Of a stretch of 64,000 nucleotides of DNA, positions 1 through 7,767 are shown piece by piece. The notes below the pieces were generated by a model. That model did no database searches. It saw only the letters and a program-made list of their open reading frames with translations, and had not been told where the DNA came from. The stretch covers positions 186,001 to 250,000 of the forward strand of contig NZ_SJER01000004.1 in NCBI RefSeq assembly GCF_004785955.1, in the 5' to 3' direction. Both the position numbers and the translations under genes were made by a program. The stretch is from Halostella litorea. GTDB lineage: Archaea > Halobacteriota > Halobacteria > Halobacteriales > Natronoarchaeaceae. How positions within the stretch are numbered: position 1 is the first letter of the stretch; each line of letters starts with the position of its first letter.

Positions 1-154
1 GGGGCGCAGCGACGACCGGGACCGCTCCCATGCCGGTGCGGCCGGGTGAGGGGAACGAATAAACCGCCGCGACGTCACTAGCGGCGCGTGATGGCCCGAC
101 CACGCCCGACGCGGTCGCGGGGAACCGACGCGCGGCTCATGCCGGTGGTATTGC

Positions 155-589
155 GTGGCTGAGACGCTGTTCCGGCGCATACTCGTTCCGATAGCGAACG
201 AGGACGACGCCGCGGCGACCGCCGCCGCGCTCGGCCCGTATCTCGACGGCGCGGCCGCCGAGGTGGTCGCGGTCGCGGTCGTCGAGAAAGCCGGCGGCGC
301 GCCGGACAAGGCCTCGGTGGAGCAACGCGAGCGCCACGCCGAGGCGTCGTTCGACCGCTTCCGGACCGGACTCGGGGACGTCGACGTCGAGACGGAGATC
401 CGGTACGGGACCGACGTCGCCGAAACGATCGTCGACGCCGCCCACGACGTCGGCGCGAGCGCCATCGTCTTCACCCCCCGCGGGGGGAGCCGGTGGATCA
501 AACTCCTGACCGGTGACGTGACGACGAACCTCGTCGCCGACAGCGACCTGCCGGTCGTCGTCCTGCCGGACCCCGGGGACGGGGAATGA
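155..589 (+). CDS. Universal stress protein (UspA family)
   Basis: A 144-residue single-domain Usp/HUP-fold protein of normal family length. The N-terminal beta strand RRILVPIA is typical. The C-terminal segment around residues 107-136 (TPRGGSRW, LLTGDVT, LPVVVLP) sits where the family has its glycine-rich ATP-binding loop, but the loop is only partly kept, so ATP binding is uncertain. Translation appears to start at a GTG at 155. It stands alone with 160 bases before the next gene. Usp proteins are cytoplasmic, often dimeric stress-associated proteins; the specific role here is unknown. A second, different Usp protein lies at 3736-4137. Confidence 0.85.
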   Translation: MAETLFRRILVPIANEDDAAATAAALGPYLDGAAAEVVAVAVVEKAGGAPDKASVEQRERHAEASFDRFRTGLGDVDVETEIRYGTDVAETIVDAAHDVGASAIVFTPRGGSRWIKLLTGDVTTNLVADSDLPVVVLPDPGDGE

Positions 590-722
590 CGGCGGTTTCA
601 CTCTAATAGTCTCACCCGTCCCGTTACCGGCGAGAGCGAACGCTCCGGGACGGCCGCCGTTTTCCGTACTATGGTATGTGGTAACAGTCGGGTAGGTTCG
701 GACGAGGAACCGGTCAGCAGAG

Positions 723-729
723 TCTAAAC
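723..729 (+). promoter_or_regulatory. TATA box of the winged-helix/HalOD1 gene pair
   Basis: TCTAAAC is centred about 26 nt upstream of the ATG at 752. This spacing fits a leaderless haloarchaeal transcript and supports that start. Inferred from position and composition only. Confidence 0.4.
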
Positions 730-751
730 CCCGCCGCCCTTCCGGATCGGC

Positions 752-1144
752 ATGTCCGTCGACGCCAAGCAGGCCGAGAAACGTGTCATCGAACGATGGG
801 ACGAGGTGTTCAGGGCGCTGTCCGCGGAGCCCCGTCGGCAGATGGTTGTCGCGCTGCTGGAGGCCCCGCCGGACCGGGAACTGTCGCTGCCGGAGGCCGC
901 GAACCCGCCGTACCGCCTCATGGACCCCGAGGATCTGTACGTCGAACTCAAACACTCGCACCTCCCGCTGCTGGAGTCGGCGGGGTTCGTCGAATACTCG
1001 ACCGACCCGCTCCGGGTCGCACGGGGGCCGAACTTCGAGGAGGCCGCGGTCGTGTTCGAGGCCCTCCAGCGGAACGCCGACCGGATCCCGGATCCGCTCG
1101 TCCACGGCTGTCAGCGGCTCGAAGAGCGGAGGCAGCGCTCGTGA
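752..1144 (+). CDS. Winged-helix DNA-binding protein, haloarchaeal DUF7344-like
   Basis: A 130-residue protein with an ArsR-like winged-helix core. Residues ~20-37 (VFRALSAEPRRQMVVALL) match the opening helices of haloarchaeal regulators of this kind, and HSHLPLLESAGFVEYSTD (~66-83) matches the recognition helix and start of the wing. It is probably a cytoplasmic transcription regulator; its target is unknown. Its stop codon overlaps the GTG start of the HalOD1 gene (GTGA), so the two are probably translationally coupled. No metal-binding cysteine cluster is seen, so nothing suggests metal sensing. Confidence 0.7.
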   Translation: MSVDAKQAEKRVIERWDEVFRALSAEPRRQMVVALLEAPPDRELSLPEAANPPYRLMDPEDLYVELKHSHLPLLESAGFVEYSTDPLRVARGPNFEEAAVVFEALQRNADRIPDPLVHGCQRLEERRQRS

Positions 1145-1401
1145 GCGACCGCGGGCGGGCGGCGGTCGACGTCGCCCGGGCGCTGGCGCGCGTCGAGGGC
1201 GTCGCGCCGCACGAACTGGGGTACAGCCTCCAGGAGTACGTTGACGCCGACAGCATCGACCGGCTGGCGGCCATGGAGGACGCCGACTGGACGCTGACGT
1301 TCGCGGTGCCCGACCACGAGGTGACGGTCCATAGCGACGGCCGCGTGCTGGTCGACGGCGAACGTAGGGAGCCGGAGGAGACCGGCACGCTCGAACGCTG
1401 A
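1141..1401 (+). CDS. HalOD1 output-domain protein
   Basis: An 86-residue protein matching haloarchaeal output domain 1: VDVARALARVEGVAPHEL, then DADSIDRLAAM, ending with the strand pair LTFAVPDHEVTV and GRVLVDGE. The GTG start at 1141 overlaps the stop of the upstream winged-helix gene by four bases. HalOD1 is found alone or at the C-terminus of haloarchaeal response regulators and is thought to act as a signalling output module, though its biochemical activity is not established. The pairing suggests a regulator plus output partner (inference). Confidence 0.75.
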   Translation: MSDRGRAAVDVARALARVEGVAPHELGYSLQEYVDADSIDRLAAMEDADWTLTFAVPDHEVTVHSDGRVLVDGERREPEETGTLER

Positions 1402-1455
1402 CCGGCCGCCGCCCCCGCTTCGGCGTCGGCAAACCCCGCTCCGAGCCACAGGTTC

Positions 1456-2715
1456 ATGGGCAGGTCCCGAGAAGGGGGCGACGTGACCGATTCGACGGGC
1501 GGGACGGAGACGGCGACGAGCGCCGCGCGGCAGCGAAGCGGCCGGACGCGGTGGGCGCTGGTCGCGGGGGCGAGCCTCGTCTCCGTCGCGCTGGGTGCGT
1601 ACGAGATATCGCCGGCGAGCGTGACGCCGCTGGTCCGCGAGTCGCTGGGGGTCGGGGACGCCGCCGCGGGGCTCGTCGTCAGCGTGATGTTCGGCACCGC
1701 CGTCGTGGCGAGCCTGCCGATCGGGGCGATGCTCGACCGGACCGACTCCCGGCGGGCCGTCGCTGTCGCCGTGCTCGTCCTCTTCGTCGCGGGCGTCTGG
1801 GGCTGGATCGCCGGCGAGCGCGGGGCGTTCCTTTCCGTGCTCGGCTCGCGGATCCTCGGCGGCGTGGCGTACGTCGTCGTGTGGAACGCCAGCATCGACA
1901 TCGTCAGCGAGGCCGTCACCGGCGCTCGCCGCGCCACCGCCGTCGGCGTGTTCACCGCCAGCGGCCCGGTCGGGTTCGCGCTCGGGCAAAGCACCGCGCC
2001 GGCCATCGCCGCCCGCTTCGGCTGGCCCGCCATCTTCCTCGCGTTCAACGGCCTCGCGCTCGTCGGCCTCGCCGTGTTCTGGCCCACCAGCCGGGGCCTC
2101 GGGGCGGTCGGCGGCGACGCGCCGCCCACCCGCGCCGAGTTCGGCGACGTGCTCCGTGACCGCGCGGTGTGGACGGTCGGCGGCCTCGGCTTCCTGGGCT
2201 ACTCGCTGTACCTGTTCGTCAACAGCTGGGCGCCGTCCTACCTGACCGACGTGGTCGGGCTGTCGCTGGGCGTCAGCGGCCTGCTGGTCGCCGCCTTCCC
2301 CGCGGTGGGCGTGCTGGCACGGGTCTCCAGCGGCCTGCTCTCGGACCGCCTGTTCGGCGGGCGGCGGCGGCCGGTGGTGCTCGCCTCGTTCGTCGTGGCC
2401 GCCCCGCTGGTGGCTAGCGTCGTCGCCACCCGCTCGGTGGTCGCGCTGCTCGCCGTGTTGCTCGTCGCCGGCTTCGCCGTGCAGTTGACGCTCGGCCTCT
2501 CGTTCGCGTACGTCCGCGAACTCGTCGACCCCCGGGTCGCCGCGACGGCCGTCGCGTTCCAGACGGCGGTCGGCCTCGCGGGCGCGTTCGCCGCCCCCAT
2601 CGTCGGCGGCGCGGTGATAGAACGTGCGGGCTACACAGCGGCGTTTCTCGCCGCCAGCGCGCTGGGCGTCCTGGGCGTCGTGCTGGCGTGGCGCGCGCCG
2701 GAACCGGGGCGGTGA
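1456..2715 (+). CDS. Major facilitator superfamily transporter
   Basis: A 419-residue integral membrane protein with about twelve hydrophobic segments in two halves, typical of MFS permeases. The loop after the second helix, GAMLDRTDSRRA (~residues 87-98), is the family signature (G-x3-D-R-x-G-R-R type), and a degenerate copy (GLLSDRLFGGRRR) follows in the second half. The substrate cannot be told; the closest look is to sugar/organic-anion or nitrate-type MFS proteins. An alternative GTG start at 1483, preceded by a G-rich run, would shorten it by nine residues. It follows the HalOD1 gene by about 55 bases and could be co-transcribed. Confidence 0.8.
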   Translation: MGRSREGGDVTDSTGGTETATSAARQRSGRTRWALVAGASLVSVALGAYEISPASVTPLVRESLGVGDAAAGLVVSVMFGTAVVASLPIGAMLDRTDSRRAVAVAVLVLFVAGVWGWIAGERGAFLSVLGSRILGGVAYVVVWNASIDIVSEAVTGARRATAVGVFTASGPVGFALGQSTAPAIAARFGWPAIFLAFNGLALVGLAVFWPTSRGLGAVGGDAPPTRAEFGDVLRDRAVWTVGGLGFLGYSLYLFVNSWAPSYLTDVVGLSLGVSGLLVAAFPAVGVLARVSSGLLSDRLFGGRRRPVVLASFVVAAPLVASVVATRSVVALLAVLLVAGFAVQLTLGLSFAYVRELVDPRVAATAVAFQTAVGLAGAFAAPIVGGAVIERAGYTAAFLAASALGVLGVVLAWRAPEPGR

Positions 2716-3034
2716 GGGGCCGAATTTATACCTAATCCAGACATTGTGTTATTCTTACGTTAGCCGATCTATACTTCGGGGCGAAGACGGATGGCCCGAC
2801 GTATTCCGGCCCTAGAGCAACGGAAGGCACTGTTCTGAAGAATAGACGTATTCCACTGACAGAAGACGTTATACGCCTCTATCTGTCCGAAAAACCGTTT
2901 ATATGACCTCTAAGCCCAGAATCACCATCCCACTGGATCTATGATAAAAGAAAATATATGTCGGGCGATTTCTCTGATTTTCAATTCGAGTGAAACGAGC
3001 GAGGTCGAAACCCGTAACGCGACCGGCGGCACCC
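2716..3034. other. AT-rich intergenic region between convergent genes
   Basis: About 320 bases separate the ends of the MFS gene (+) and the GNAT gene (-). The stretch is clearly more AT-rich than its surroundings. It holds a TATA-like TTTATAT at 2898-2904 and a short open frame from 2941 that soon runs antisense into the GNAT gene; I do not consider that frame a gene. No hairpin with a T-run that would make a clear terminator was seen. Confidence 0.5.
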
Positions 3035-3631
3035 TCACTCCCGCTCGGCCGGCGGGCGCTGGACCCGCTCGGCGACGGGCTTCTCCAGAGAAAGTTCCAT
3101 CTCCAGGTCCGAGCGCATCCGCTCGACCACCTCGAAGCCGACGTTCTCGTACACCGTGACGGCGCGGCGGTTCCCCTTGGAGACCTCCAGCGTGAGCGCC
3201 TCGTGGTCGCGGTCGTCGGCGTACGCGACGACCTGTTTCATCAGTTCGGTGCCGACGCCGCGGTCCTGGTAGTCCTGGTGGACGAACACCACGAACTTCG
3301 GGTCGGCCCGGTCGGCCGGAACGACAGCGACGTGGCCGACGACGCGGTCGCCGTCCAGCGCGACGAGATTCCAGCCGTTTTCCCGGAGGCGGTCGAGCCA
3401 CGACTCGATCTGGGGTACGGTCGCCGGCGGCAGCCCCATCGTCCGGCTGTACGAGTCGATGTCGTCGTACATGTCGACCGTCGCGCCGCGGTCCGACTCG
3501 CGGAACGGGCGGATGACGAGCGGGACCTCCTCGCGGTCGTAGAACCGCGGGCACCGCGGCGGACAGTACGGCGTCCCGCTACACTCCGAGTTGTCCCAGG
3601 CCGAGCAGGCCGCGTCGGAACGCCAACTCAT
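3035..3631 (-). CDS. GNAT N-acetyltransferase with cysteine-rich N-terminus
   Basis: A 198-residue protein. Residues ~38-185 form a GCN5-related acetyltransferase domain: the acetyl-CoA pyrophosphate loop is QDYQDRGVGTELMKQ, followed by LEVSKGNRRAVTVYENVGFE, the usual beta5-alpha4 region. Before the domain, residues 1-30 hold five cysteines (SDAACSAWDNSEC and YCPPRCPRF), a pattern that could bind a metal. The acceptor substrate is unknown. It is divergent from the UspA gene at 3736. Confidence 0.8.
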   Translation of the reverse strand: MSWRSDAACSAWDNSECSGTPYCPPRCPRFYDREEVPLVIRPFRESDRGATVDMYDDIDSYSRTMGLPPATVPQIESWLDRLRENGWNLVALDGDRVVGHVAVVPADRADPKFVVFVHQDYQDRGVGTELMKQVVAYADDRDHEALTLEVSKGNRRAVTVYENVGFEVVERMRSDLEMELSLEKPVAERVQRPPAERE

Positions 3632-3706
3632 ACCGAGAGGTTCGGCGGGCGGCCGCCTAAAGCCTTTGACGAACGCGTTCGAGACGCGCCGTGGTCGGTG
3701 CTAACC

Positions 3707-3712
3707 ATTATT
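3707..3712 (+). promoter_or_regulatory. TATA box of the second UspA gene
   Basis: ATTATT is centred 27 nt before the ATG at 3736. It therefore supports MYEILAAIDD as the true N-terminus rather than an upstream in-frame ATG at 3691. Confidence 0.5.
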
Positions 3713-3735
3713 GTCCATGCGGTCGAAGCTGTCGT

Positions 3736-4137
3736 ATGTACGAGATACTGGCAGCGATAGACGACGACGTCGACGGCGCGCACGCGCAGGTCGACGCCGT
3801 CGAGAGCATGGTCGACGCCGCCGACGAGGTGGTCGTCCACCTGCTGCACGTGTTCACGGACAACCCCTCGGGCGCGTCGATCATGCAGGTCGAGGCCGCC
3901 CGCGAGGCGTCGGAGCGACTGGAGGAACTGGGCGTCGAGGTCCGCGCGGAGGAGACCAGCGGCGACCCGGCGACGCAGATACTGGAACGCGCCGAGACCG
4001 AGAACGTCGACCAGATATGCGTCGGCGGCCGCAAGCGGTCACCGACGGGCAAGGCGCTGTTCGGGAGCGTCACGCAGGACGTGATCCTCGGCACCGACCG
4101 GCCGGTGCTCGTCTGTGGCCGTCGGTCCGACTCGTAA
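3736..4137 (+). CDS. Universal stress protein (UspA family)
   Basis: A 133-residue Usp-fold protein. It starts with the family strand YEILAAIDD and keeps the C-terminal loop VGGRKRSPTGKALFGSVTQ, close to the G-x2-G-x9-G-S nucleotide-binding motif, so it may bind ATP. The start is set by a TATA-like element 27 nt upstream. It is monocistronic, lying before a separate promoter for the acyl-CoA dehydrogenase gene at 4254. Confidence 0.88.
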   Translation: MYEILAAIDDDVDGAHAQVDAVESMVDAADEVVVHLLHVFTDNPSGASIMQVEAAREASERLEELGVEVRAEETSGDPATQILERAETENVDQICVGGRKRSPTGKALFGSVTQDVILGTDRPVLVCGRRSDS

Positions 4138-4220
4138 CGCGGCGTCGCGCCTGCGTCCCGGCCGGCGTGGCGGGAGCCCGCCCGGACCGCCGGGTAGCGC
4201 CCGTCACGGGCGGAGCGACA

Positions 4221-4243
4221 GTATAATGTGAATGGTTGTTCAC
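4221..4243 (+). promoter_or_regulatory. Promoter with palindromic operator candidate for hydroxyacyl-CoA dehydrogenase gene
   Basis: GTATAATG (4221-4228) is a TATA box about 29 nt before the ATG at 4254. It abuts the perfect inverted repeat GTGAA-N6-TTCAC (4228-4243), which lies between the TATA box and the expected transcription start. A regulator bound there would block initiation, so repression of this two-gene fatty-acid-type unit is likely. The regulator is unknown. Confidence 0.55.
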
Positions 4244-4253
4244 TGTGCGATCG

Positions 4254-5141
4254 ATGCGCGTTACCGTACTCGGAGCCGGAACGATGGGCCACGGGATCGC
4301 ACAGGTCGCCGCGACGGCGGGCTACGACGTGACGATCCGGGACATCGACGAGTCGATCCTCGAAGACGGGGTGGCGTCGATCGAATCGAACCTGCAGGGC
4401 GGGGTCGAGCGGGAAAAGCTAACGGCCGACGAGAAGGCCGCCGCGCTCGACCGGATCGGGACGACCACGTCGCTGGAGGACGCCGTCGGCGACGCGGAGT
4501 TCGTCGTCGAGGCGGTGCCCGAGGACATGGACCTGAAGCAGGGAACGTTCGAGGACGTGGCCGCCGCCGCGCCGGCCGACGCGGTGCTCGCCACGAACAC
4601 CTCGTCGCTGTCGGTGACTGAGATCGCGAGCGTCCTCGACGACCCCGGGCGGGCGATCGGCCTCCACTTCTTCAACCCGGTCCACATCATGGGGTTGGTC
4701 GAGATCGTCGTCGCCGAGGGGACCGACGAGGCGACGCTCGAAACCGCCACCGAGTTCGTCGAGGCGATCGACAAGGAGCCGGTGACAGTGCGGGACTCCG
4801 CCGGCTTCGCCTCCTCGCGGCTCGGCGTCGCGCTCGGCGTCGAGGCGGTCCGGATGCTGGAGGAGGGCGTCGCCGGCCCGCGGGACATCGACGCGGCGAT
4901 GGAACTCGGCTACAACCACCCGATGGGGCCGATAGAATTGGGCGACGTGGTCGGGCTGGACGTGCGCCTCGACATCCTTGAGTACCTCCGCGAGGAGCTT
5001 GGCGAGCGGTTCCGCCCGCCGCAGCTACTGAAACAGAAGGTCCGGGCCGGGAAGCTCGGGAAGAAGACCGGCGAGGGGTTCTACGTCTGGGAGGACGGCG
5101 AGATCGTCGGCGTCAGCGGCGACTGGGGTGACGGGCAGTGA
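4254..5141 (+). CDS. 3-hydroxyacyl-CoA dehydrogenase (3-hydroxybutyryl-CoA dehydrogenase type)
   Basis: A 295-residue single-function enzyme that oxidises 3-hydroxyacyl-CoA to 3-oxoacyl-CoA with NAD. The N-terminal Rossmann fold has G7-A-G-T-M-G12. NTSSLS (115-120) and the catalytic His138 in LHFFNPVHIMG match the family, and the C-terminal domain carries YNHPMGPIELGDVVGLD and GKKTGEGFYVW. The start at 4254 gives the standard MRVTVLGAG N-terminus. Its stop overlaps the GTG start of the downstream enoyl-CoA hydratase, so the two consecutive beta-oxidation steps are translationally coupled. Confidence 0.93.
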   Translation: MRVTVLGAGTMGHGIAQVAATAGYDVTIRDIDESILEDGVASIESNLQGGVEREKLTADEKAAALDRIGTTTSLEDAVGDAEFVVEAVPEDMDLKQGTFEDVAAAAPADAVLATNTSSLSVTEIASVLDDPGRAIGLHFFNPVHIMGLVEIVVAEGTDEATLETATEFVEAIDKEPVTVRDSAGFASSRLGVALGVEAVRMLEEGVAGPRDIDAAMELGYNHPMGPIELGDVVGLDVRLDILEYLREELGERFRPPQLLKQKVRAGKLGKKTGEGFYVWEDGEIVGVSGDWGDGQ

Positions 5142-5953
5142 CCGCCACCGAGGACGCGGCGGCCGACTGCGACACGGTGTCGGCGACGGTCGGCGAGCGC
5201 GTCGACGGCGTCGCGACCGTGACGCTGTCGCGGCCCGACGCCAGGAACGCGCTCGACGCCGAACTGCGGAGCGACCTCACGGCCGTGCTGGACGCCGTCG
5301 AGGACGACGACGCGGTCCGCGTGGTCGTCCTGACCGGCAGCGACGAGGGCGGCGCGTTCGTCGCCGGCGCGGACGTGACCGAACTGCGCGAGCGCGACGC
5401 CATCGAGCAGCGGGAGGCGAGCAAGCGGCCCCGCGTGTACGAGCGCGTGGCGAACCTCCCCAAGCCCGTCATCGGCCGGATCAACGGCCACGCGCTGGGC
5501 GGCGGCTGCGAACTCGCGCAGGCCTGCGACGTGCGGATCGCCTCGGAGAAGGCGAAGCTCGGCCAGCCCGAGATCAACCTCGGGATCATCCCCGGCGGCG
5601 GCGGCACCCAGCGGCTCCCCCGGCTCGTCGGCACGGGGCAGGCGATGCGGCTGGTCCTCTCGGGCGAACTGATCGACGCCGAGGAGGCACGCGACATCGG
5701 CCTCGTCGAGGAGGTCCACCCCCACGAAGACCTCGACGACGCCGTCTACGACCTCGCGGCGTCGATGGCCGCCAAGAGCCCCGTCGCCCTGGAGTTCGCC
5801 AAGGAGGCCGTGGGGGCCAGCGCCGAGATGGACATCGAGGACGGCATCGAGTACGAGGCCGAACTGTTCGCCCAGCTGTTCGCCACTGAGGACAAAAACG
5901 AGGGGATCGACGCGTTCTTCGAGGACCGCGAGCCGGAGTGGCAGGGGAAGTGA
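5138..5953 (+). CDS. Enoyl-CoA hydratase (crotonase family)
   Basis: A 271-residue crotonase-fold enzyme that hydrates trans-2-enoyl-CoA. The oxyanion hole is formed by AGADVTEL and GHALGGGCELAQACD. Both active-site glutamates of true hydratases appear to be present, one in GGGCELA and one in GQPEINLGIIPGGGGTQRL. The GTG start overlaps the stop of the preceding dehydrogenase gene. Its stop lies one base from the stop of the convergent MaoC gene. Confidence 0.92.
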   Translation: MTATEDAAADCDTVSATVGERVDGVATVTLSRPDARNALDAELRSDLTAVLDAVEDDDAVRVVVLTGSDEGGAFVAGADVTELRERDAIEQREASKRPRVYERVANLPKPVIGRINGHALGGGCELAQACDVRIASEKAKLGQPEINLGIIPGGGGTQRLPRLVGTGQAMRLVLSGELIDAEEARDIGLVEEVHPHEDLDDAVYDLAASMAAKSPVALEFAKEAVGASAEMDIEDGIEYEAELFAQLFATEDKNEGIDAFFEDREPEWQGK

Positions 5954-5954
5954 G

Positions 5955-6419
5955 TCAGTCCGGCCCGTCCCGCCGGGCCACCAGTTCGTAGTTCTCCAGG
6001 GTCAACACCGTCTCGCCGTCGCCGTTCGTTACGGTGATCGACTCGTGGACGACGCCGCTCGTCGGGTCGCTCTCGGAGGGGCGCGTGTCGAGTATCTCGT
6101 TTTCCACCGCGAGTTCGTCGCCCGGCCGCACCGGCGCGTGCCAGCGCACGTCGTCGATGCCGAGGCCGCCCACGACGGCCCGCTGGCTCCGGACGGCGTC
6201 GACCAGCAGGCGGACCGACAGCGAGAGGGTGTGGTAGCCGCTGGCGATGAGGCCGTCGAAGCGGCTCTCGGCGGCGGCCTCCGGGTCCGTGTGGAACGGG
6301 AGCGGGTCGAATTCCGCGGCGAACTCTCGGATCTCCGCCTCGGTGACGGTCGTCGTGCCGCAGTCAGTGACGGTGCCCGGTTCCACGTCCTCGAAGTAGA
6401 CGGTCGCGTCGTCGCTCAT
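5955..6419 (-). CDS. MaoC-like (R)-specific enoyl-CoA hydratase, copy 1
   Basis: A 154-residue single hot-dog domain protein. The hydratase-2 motif reads FDPLPFHTDPEAA around residues 37-49, keeping the catalytic Asp and His, followed by GLIASGYHTLSLSVRL. MaoC proteins hydrate enoyl-CoA esters to the R isomer, or dehydrate the reverse. It is the last gene of the long minus-strand run that begins with the LivK-type binding protein. A paralogue lies directly upstream. Confidence 0.85.
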   Translation of the reverse strand: MSDDATVYFEDVEPGTVTDCGTTTVTEAEIREFAAEFDPLPFHTDPEAAAESRFDGLIASGYHTLSLSVRLLVDAVRSQRAVVGGLGIDDVRWHAPVRPGDELAVENEILDTRPSESDPTSGVVHESITVTNGDGETVLTLENYELVARRDGPD

Positions 6420-6462
6420 GTCGGGGGGCTCTCACCCCCGAGCCTTCACCGTTTCGCTCGCG

Positions 6463-6906
6463 TCACTCCCGGGCGATGATGTTGATGCCGGTCCACCGGA
6501 GCACCTCGTCGCCGTCGCCGTTGTGCGCCCGCGTCTGATTGCGGACGTAGCCGCGGTCGTCGCGGCTCCCGGAGGCGGTGGTCTCCATGATCTCGTTTTC
6601 GACGGTGAGGACGTCGCCCGGCCGCACCGGCGTCTCCCAGCGCAGTTCGTCGACGCCGATCGCGCCCATGCTCGCCGCCTCGCAGAGGAAGCCGTCGGCG
6701 AACAGCCGCATGCAGACGCTGGCGGTGTACCAGCCCGAGGCGATCAGGCCGCCGAAGATGGAGTCGCGGGCCACATCGGGGTCGACGTGGATCGGCTGGG
6801 GGTCGTAGCGCTCCGCGAACGCGACCATCTCCTCGCGGGGCACCTCGTAGCTCCCCAGTTCGCGCACCGTGCCTTCCTCGACGTCGTCGAAGTGGATCAG
6901 GGACAT
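6463..6906 (-). CDS. MaoC-like (R)-specific enoyl-CoA hydratase, copy 2
   Basis: A 147-residue hot-dog protein with the motif YDPQPIHVDPDVA, keeping the Asp/His pair, then GGLIASGWYTASV. I take MSLIHFDDVEEG (ATG at 6906) as the start because it aligns with MSDDATVYFEDVEPG of copy 1; an upstream in-frame start at 6933 is possible. The two copies are clearly related but far from identical, so the duplication is old. They may form a heterodimer or serve different substrates (inference). Confidence 0.85.
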   Translation of the reverse strand: MSLIHFDDVEEGTVRELGSYEVPREEMVAFAERYDPQPIHVDPDVARDSIFGGLIASGWYTASVCMRLFADGFLCEAASMGAIGVDELRWETPVRPGDVLTVENEIMETTASGSRDDRGYVRNQTRAHNGDGDEVLRWTGINIIARE

Positions 6907-6981
6907 GCGTCGCCAGTCGAAGGCAGTCGGCATAAAATCGATCGGAACGGCGCGGGAAGGGGCGGACAACGCCCCCGGCCG

Positions 6982-7767
6982 TCACTCGCCGGTGAACTCG
7001 GGGTCGCGGTCCTCGCGGAACGCGTCGACGCCCTCGTCGTGGTCCGCCGTCGAAAGCAGCGTGCTCTGGGCGAGCGACTCCAGCAGCCCGGCGGTCCGCA
7101 GGTCGGAGTCGCGGGCCTCGTTGACCACCCGTTTCGCCAGCCCGATGGCCTGTGGCGGCCCGTCGAGCAGGTCGGCGGCGTACTCCCGGGCGGCCGCGTC
7201 CGGGTCGTCGGCGACGCGCTCGACCAGCCCGATCTCGCGGGCGCGCTCGCCGTCGACGAGGTCGCCGCTGAAGATCATGTCCTTGGCCCGCCCCGGGCCG
7301 ACGAGGTGGACGAACCGCGAACAGCCGCCCAGCCCCGGGATGAGGCCGATGTTGTGCTCGGGGAAGCCAAGCGTCGCGTCCGGCGCGGCGATCCGCACGT
7401 CGCAGGCCAGCGCGAGTTCGAGGCCGCCGCCGACGCAGGTGCCGTCGATGGCCGCCAGCACCGGCGTCTCGGTCGTCTCGATGCGCTCGAACGCCCGGCC
7501 GAGCACGCGCGAGTTCGTCCGGAACTCCGCTGTCGTCCAGTCGCGGGCCGTCTCGAACAGGCCGACGTCCGCGCCGACCGAGAAGACGTCGTCGCCGCCC
7601 GCGACGATCCCGACGCGGACATCGTCCTCGTCGAACACCGCGACGGCGTCCGACAGGTCGGCACGCACGTCCTGACTGATCGCGTTGACCGGCGGGTTCG
7701 CCAGCCGGACCGTGGCGACGCCGTCGTCGACGGTCACGTCGAGCGTGTCGAACGCGTACTCAGCCAT
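6982..7767 (-). CDS. Enoyl-CoA hydratase/isomerase (crotonase family)
   Basis: A 261-residue crotonase. The oxyanion segments are VGADVGLF and GTCVGGGLELALACD, and the second catalytic glutamate is retained in FPEHNIGLIPGLGG, so hydratase activity is plausible. It overlaps the upstream crotonase gene by eight bases (start at 7767, upstream stop at 7760), suggesting coupled translation. It belongs to the importer/beta-oxidation run. Confidence 0.88.
   Translation of the reverse strand: MAEYAFDTLDVTVDDGVATVRLANPPVNAISQDVRADLSDAVAVFDEDDVRVGIVAGGDDVFSVGADVGLFETARDWTTAEFRTNSRVLGRAFERIETTETPVLAAIDGTCVGGGLELALACDVRIAAPDATLGFPEHNIGLIPGLGGCSRFVHLVGPGRAKDMIFSGDLVDGERAREIGLVERVADDPDAAAREYAADLLDGPPQAIGLAKRVVNEARDSDLRTAGLLESLAQSTLLSTADHDEGVDAFREDRDPEFTGE

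Noticed and set aside
2941-3159. Small plus-strand gene after a TATA-like box
   Set aside because: Only the first ~25 codons lie in free sequence; the rest runs antisense through the GNAT gene and reads as Pro/Arg-rich shadow sequence.
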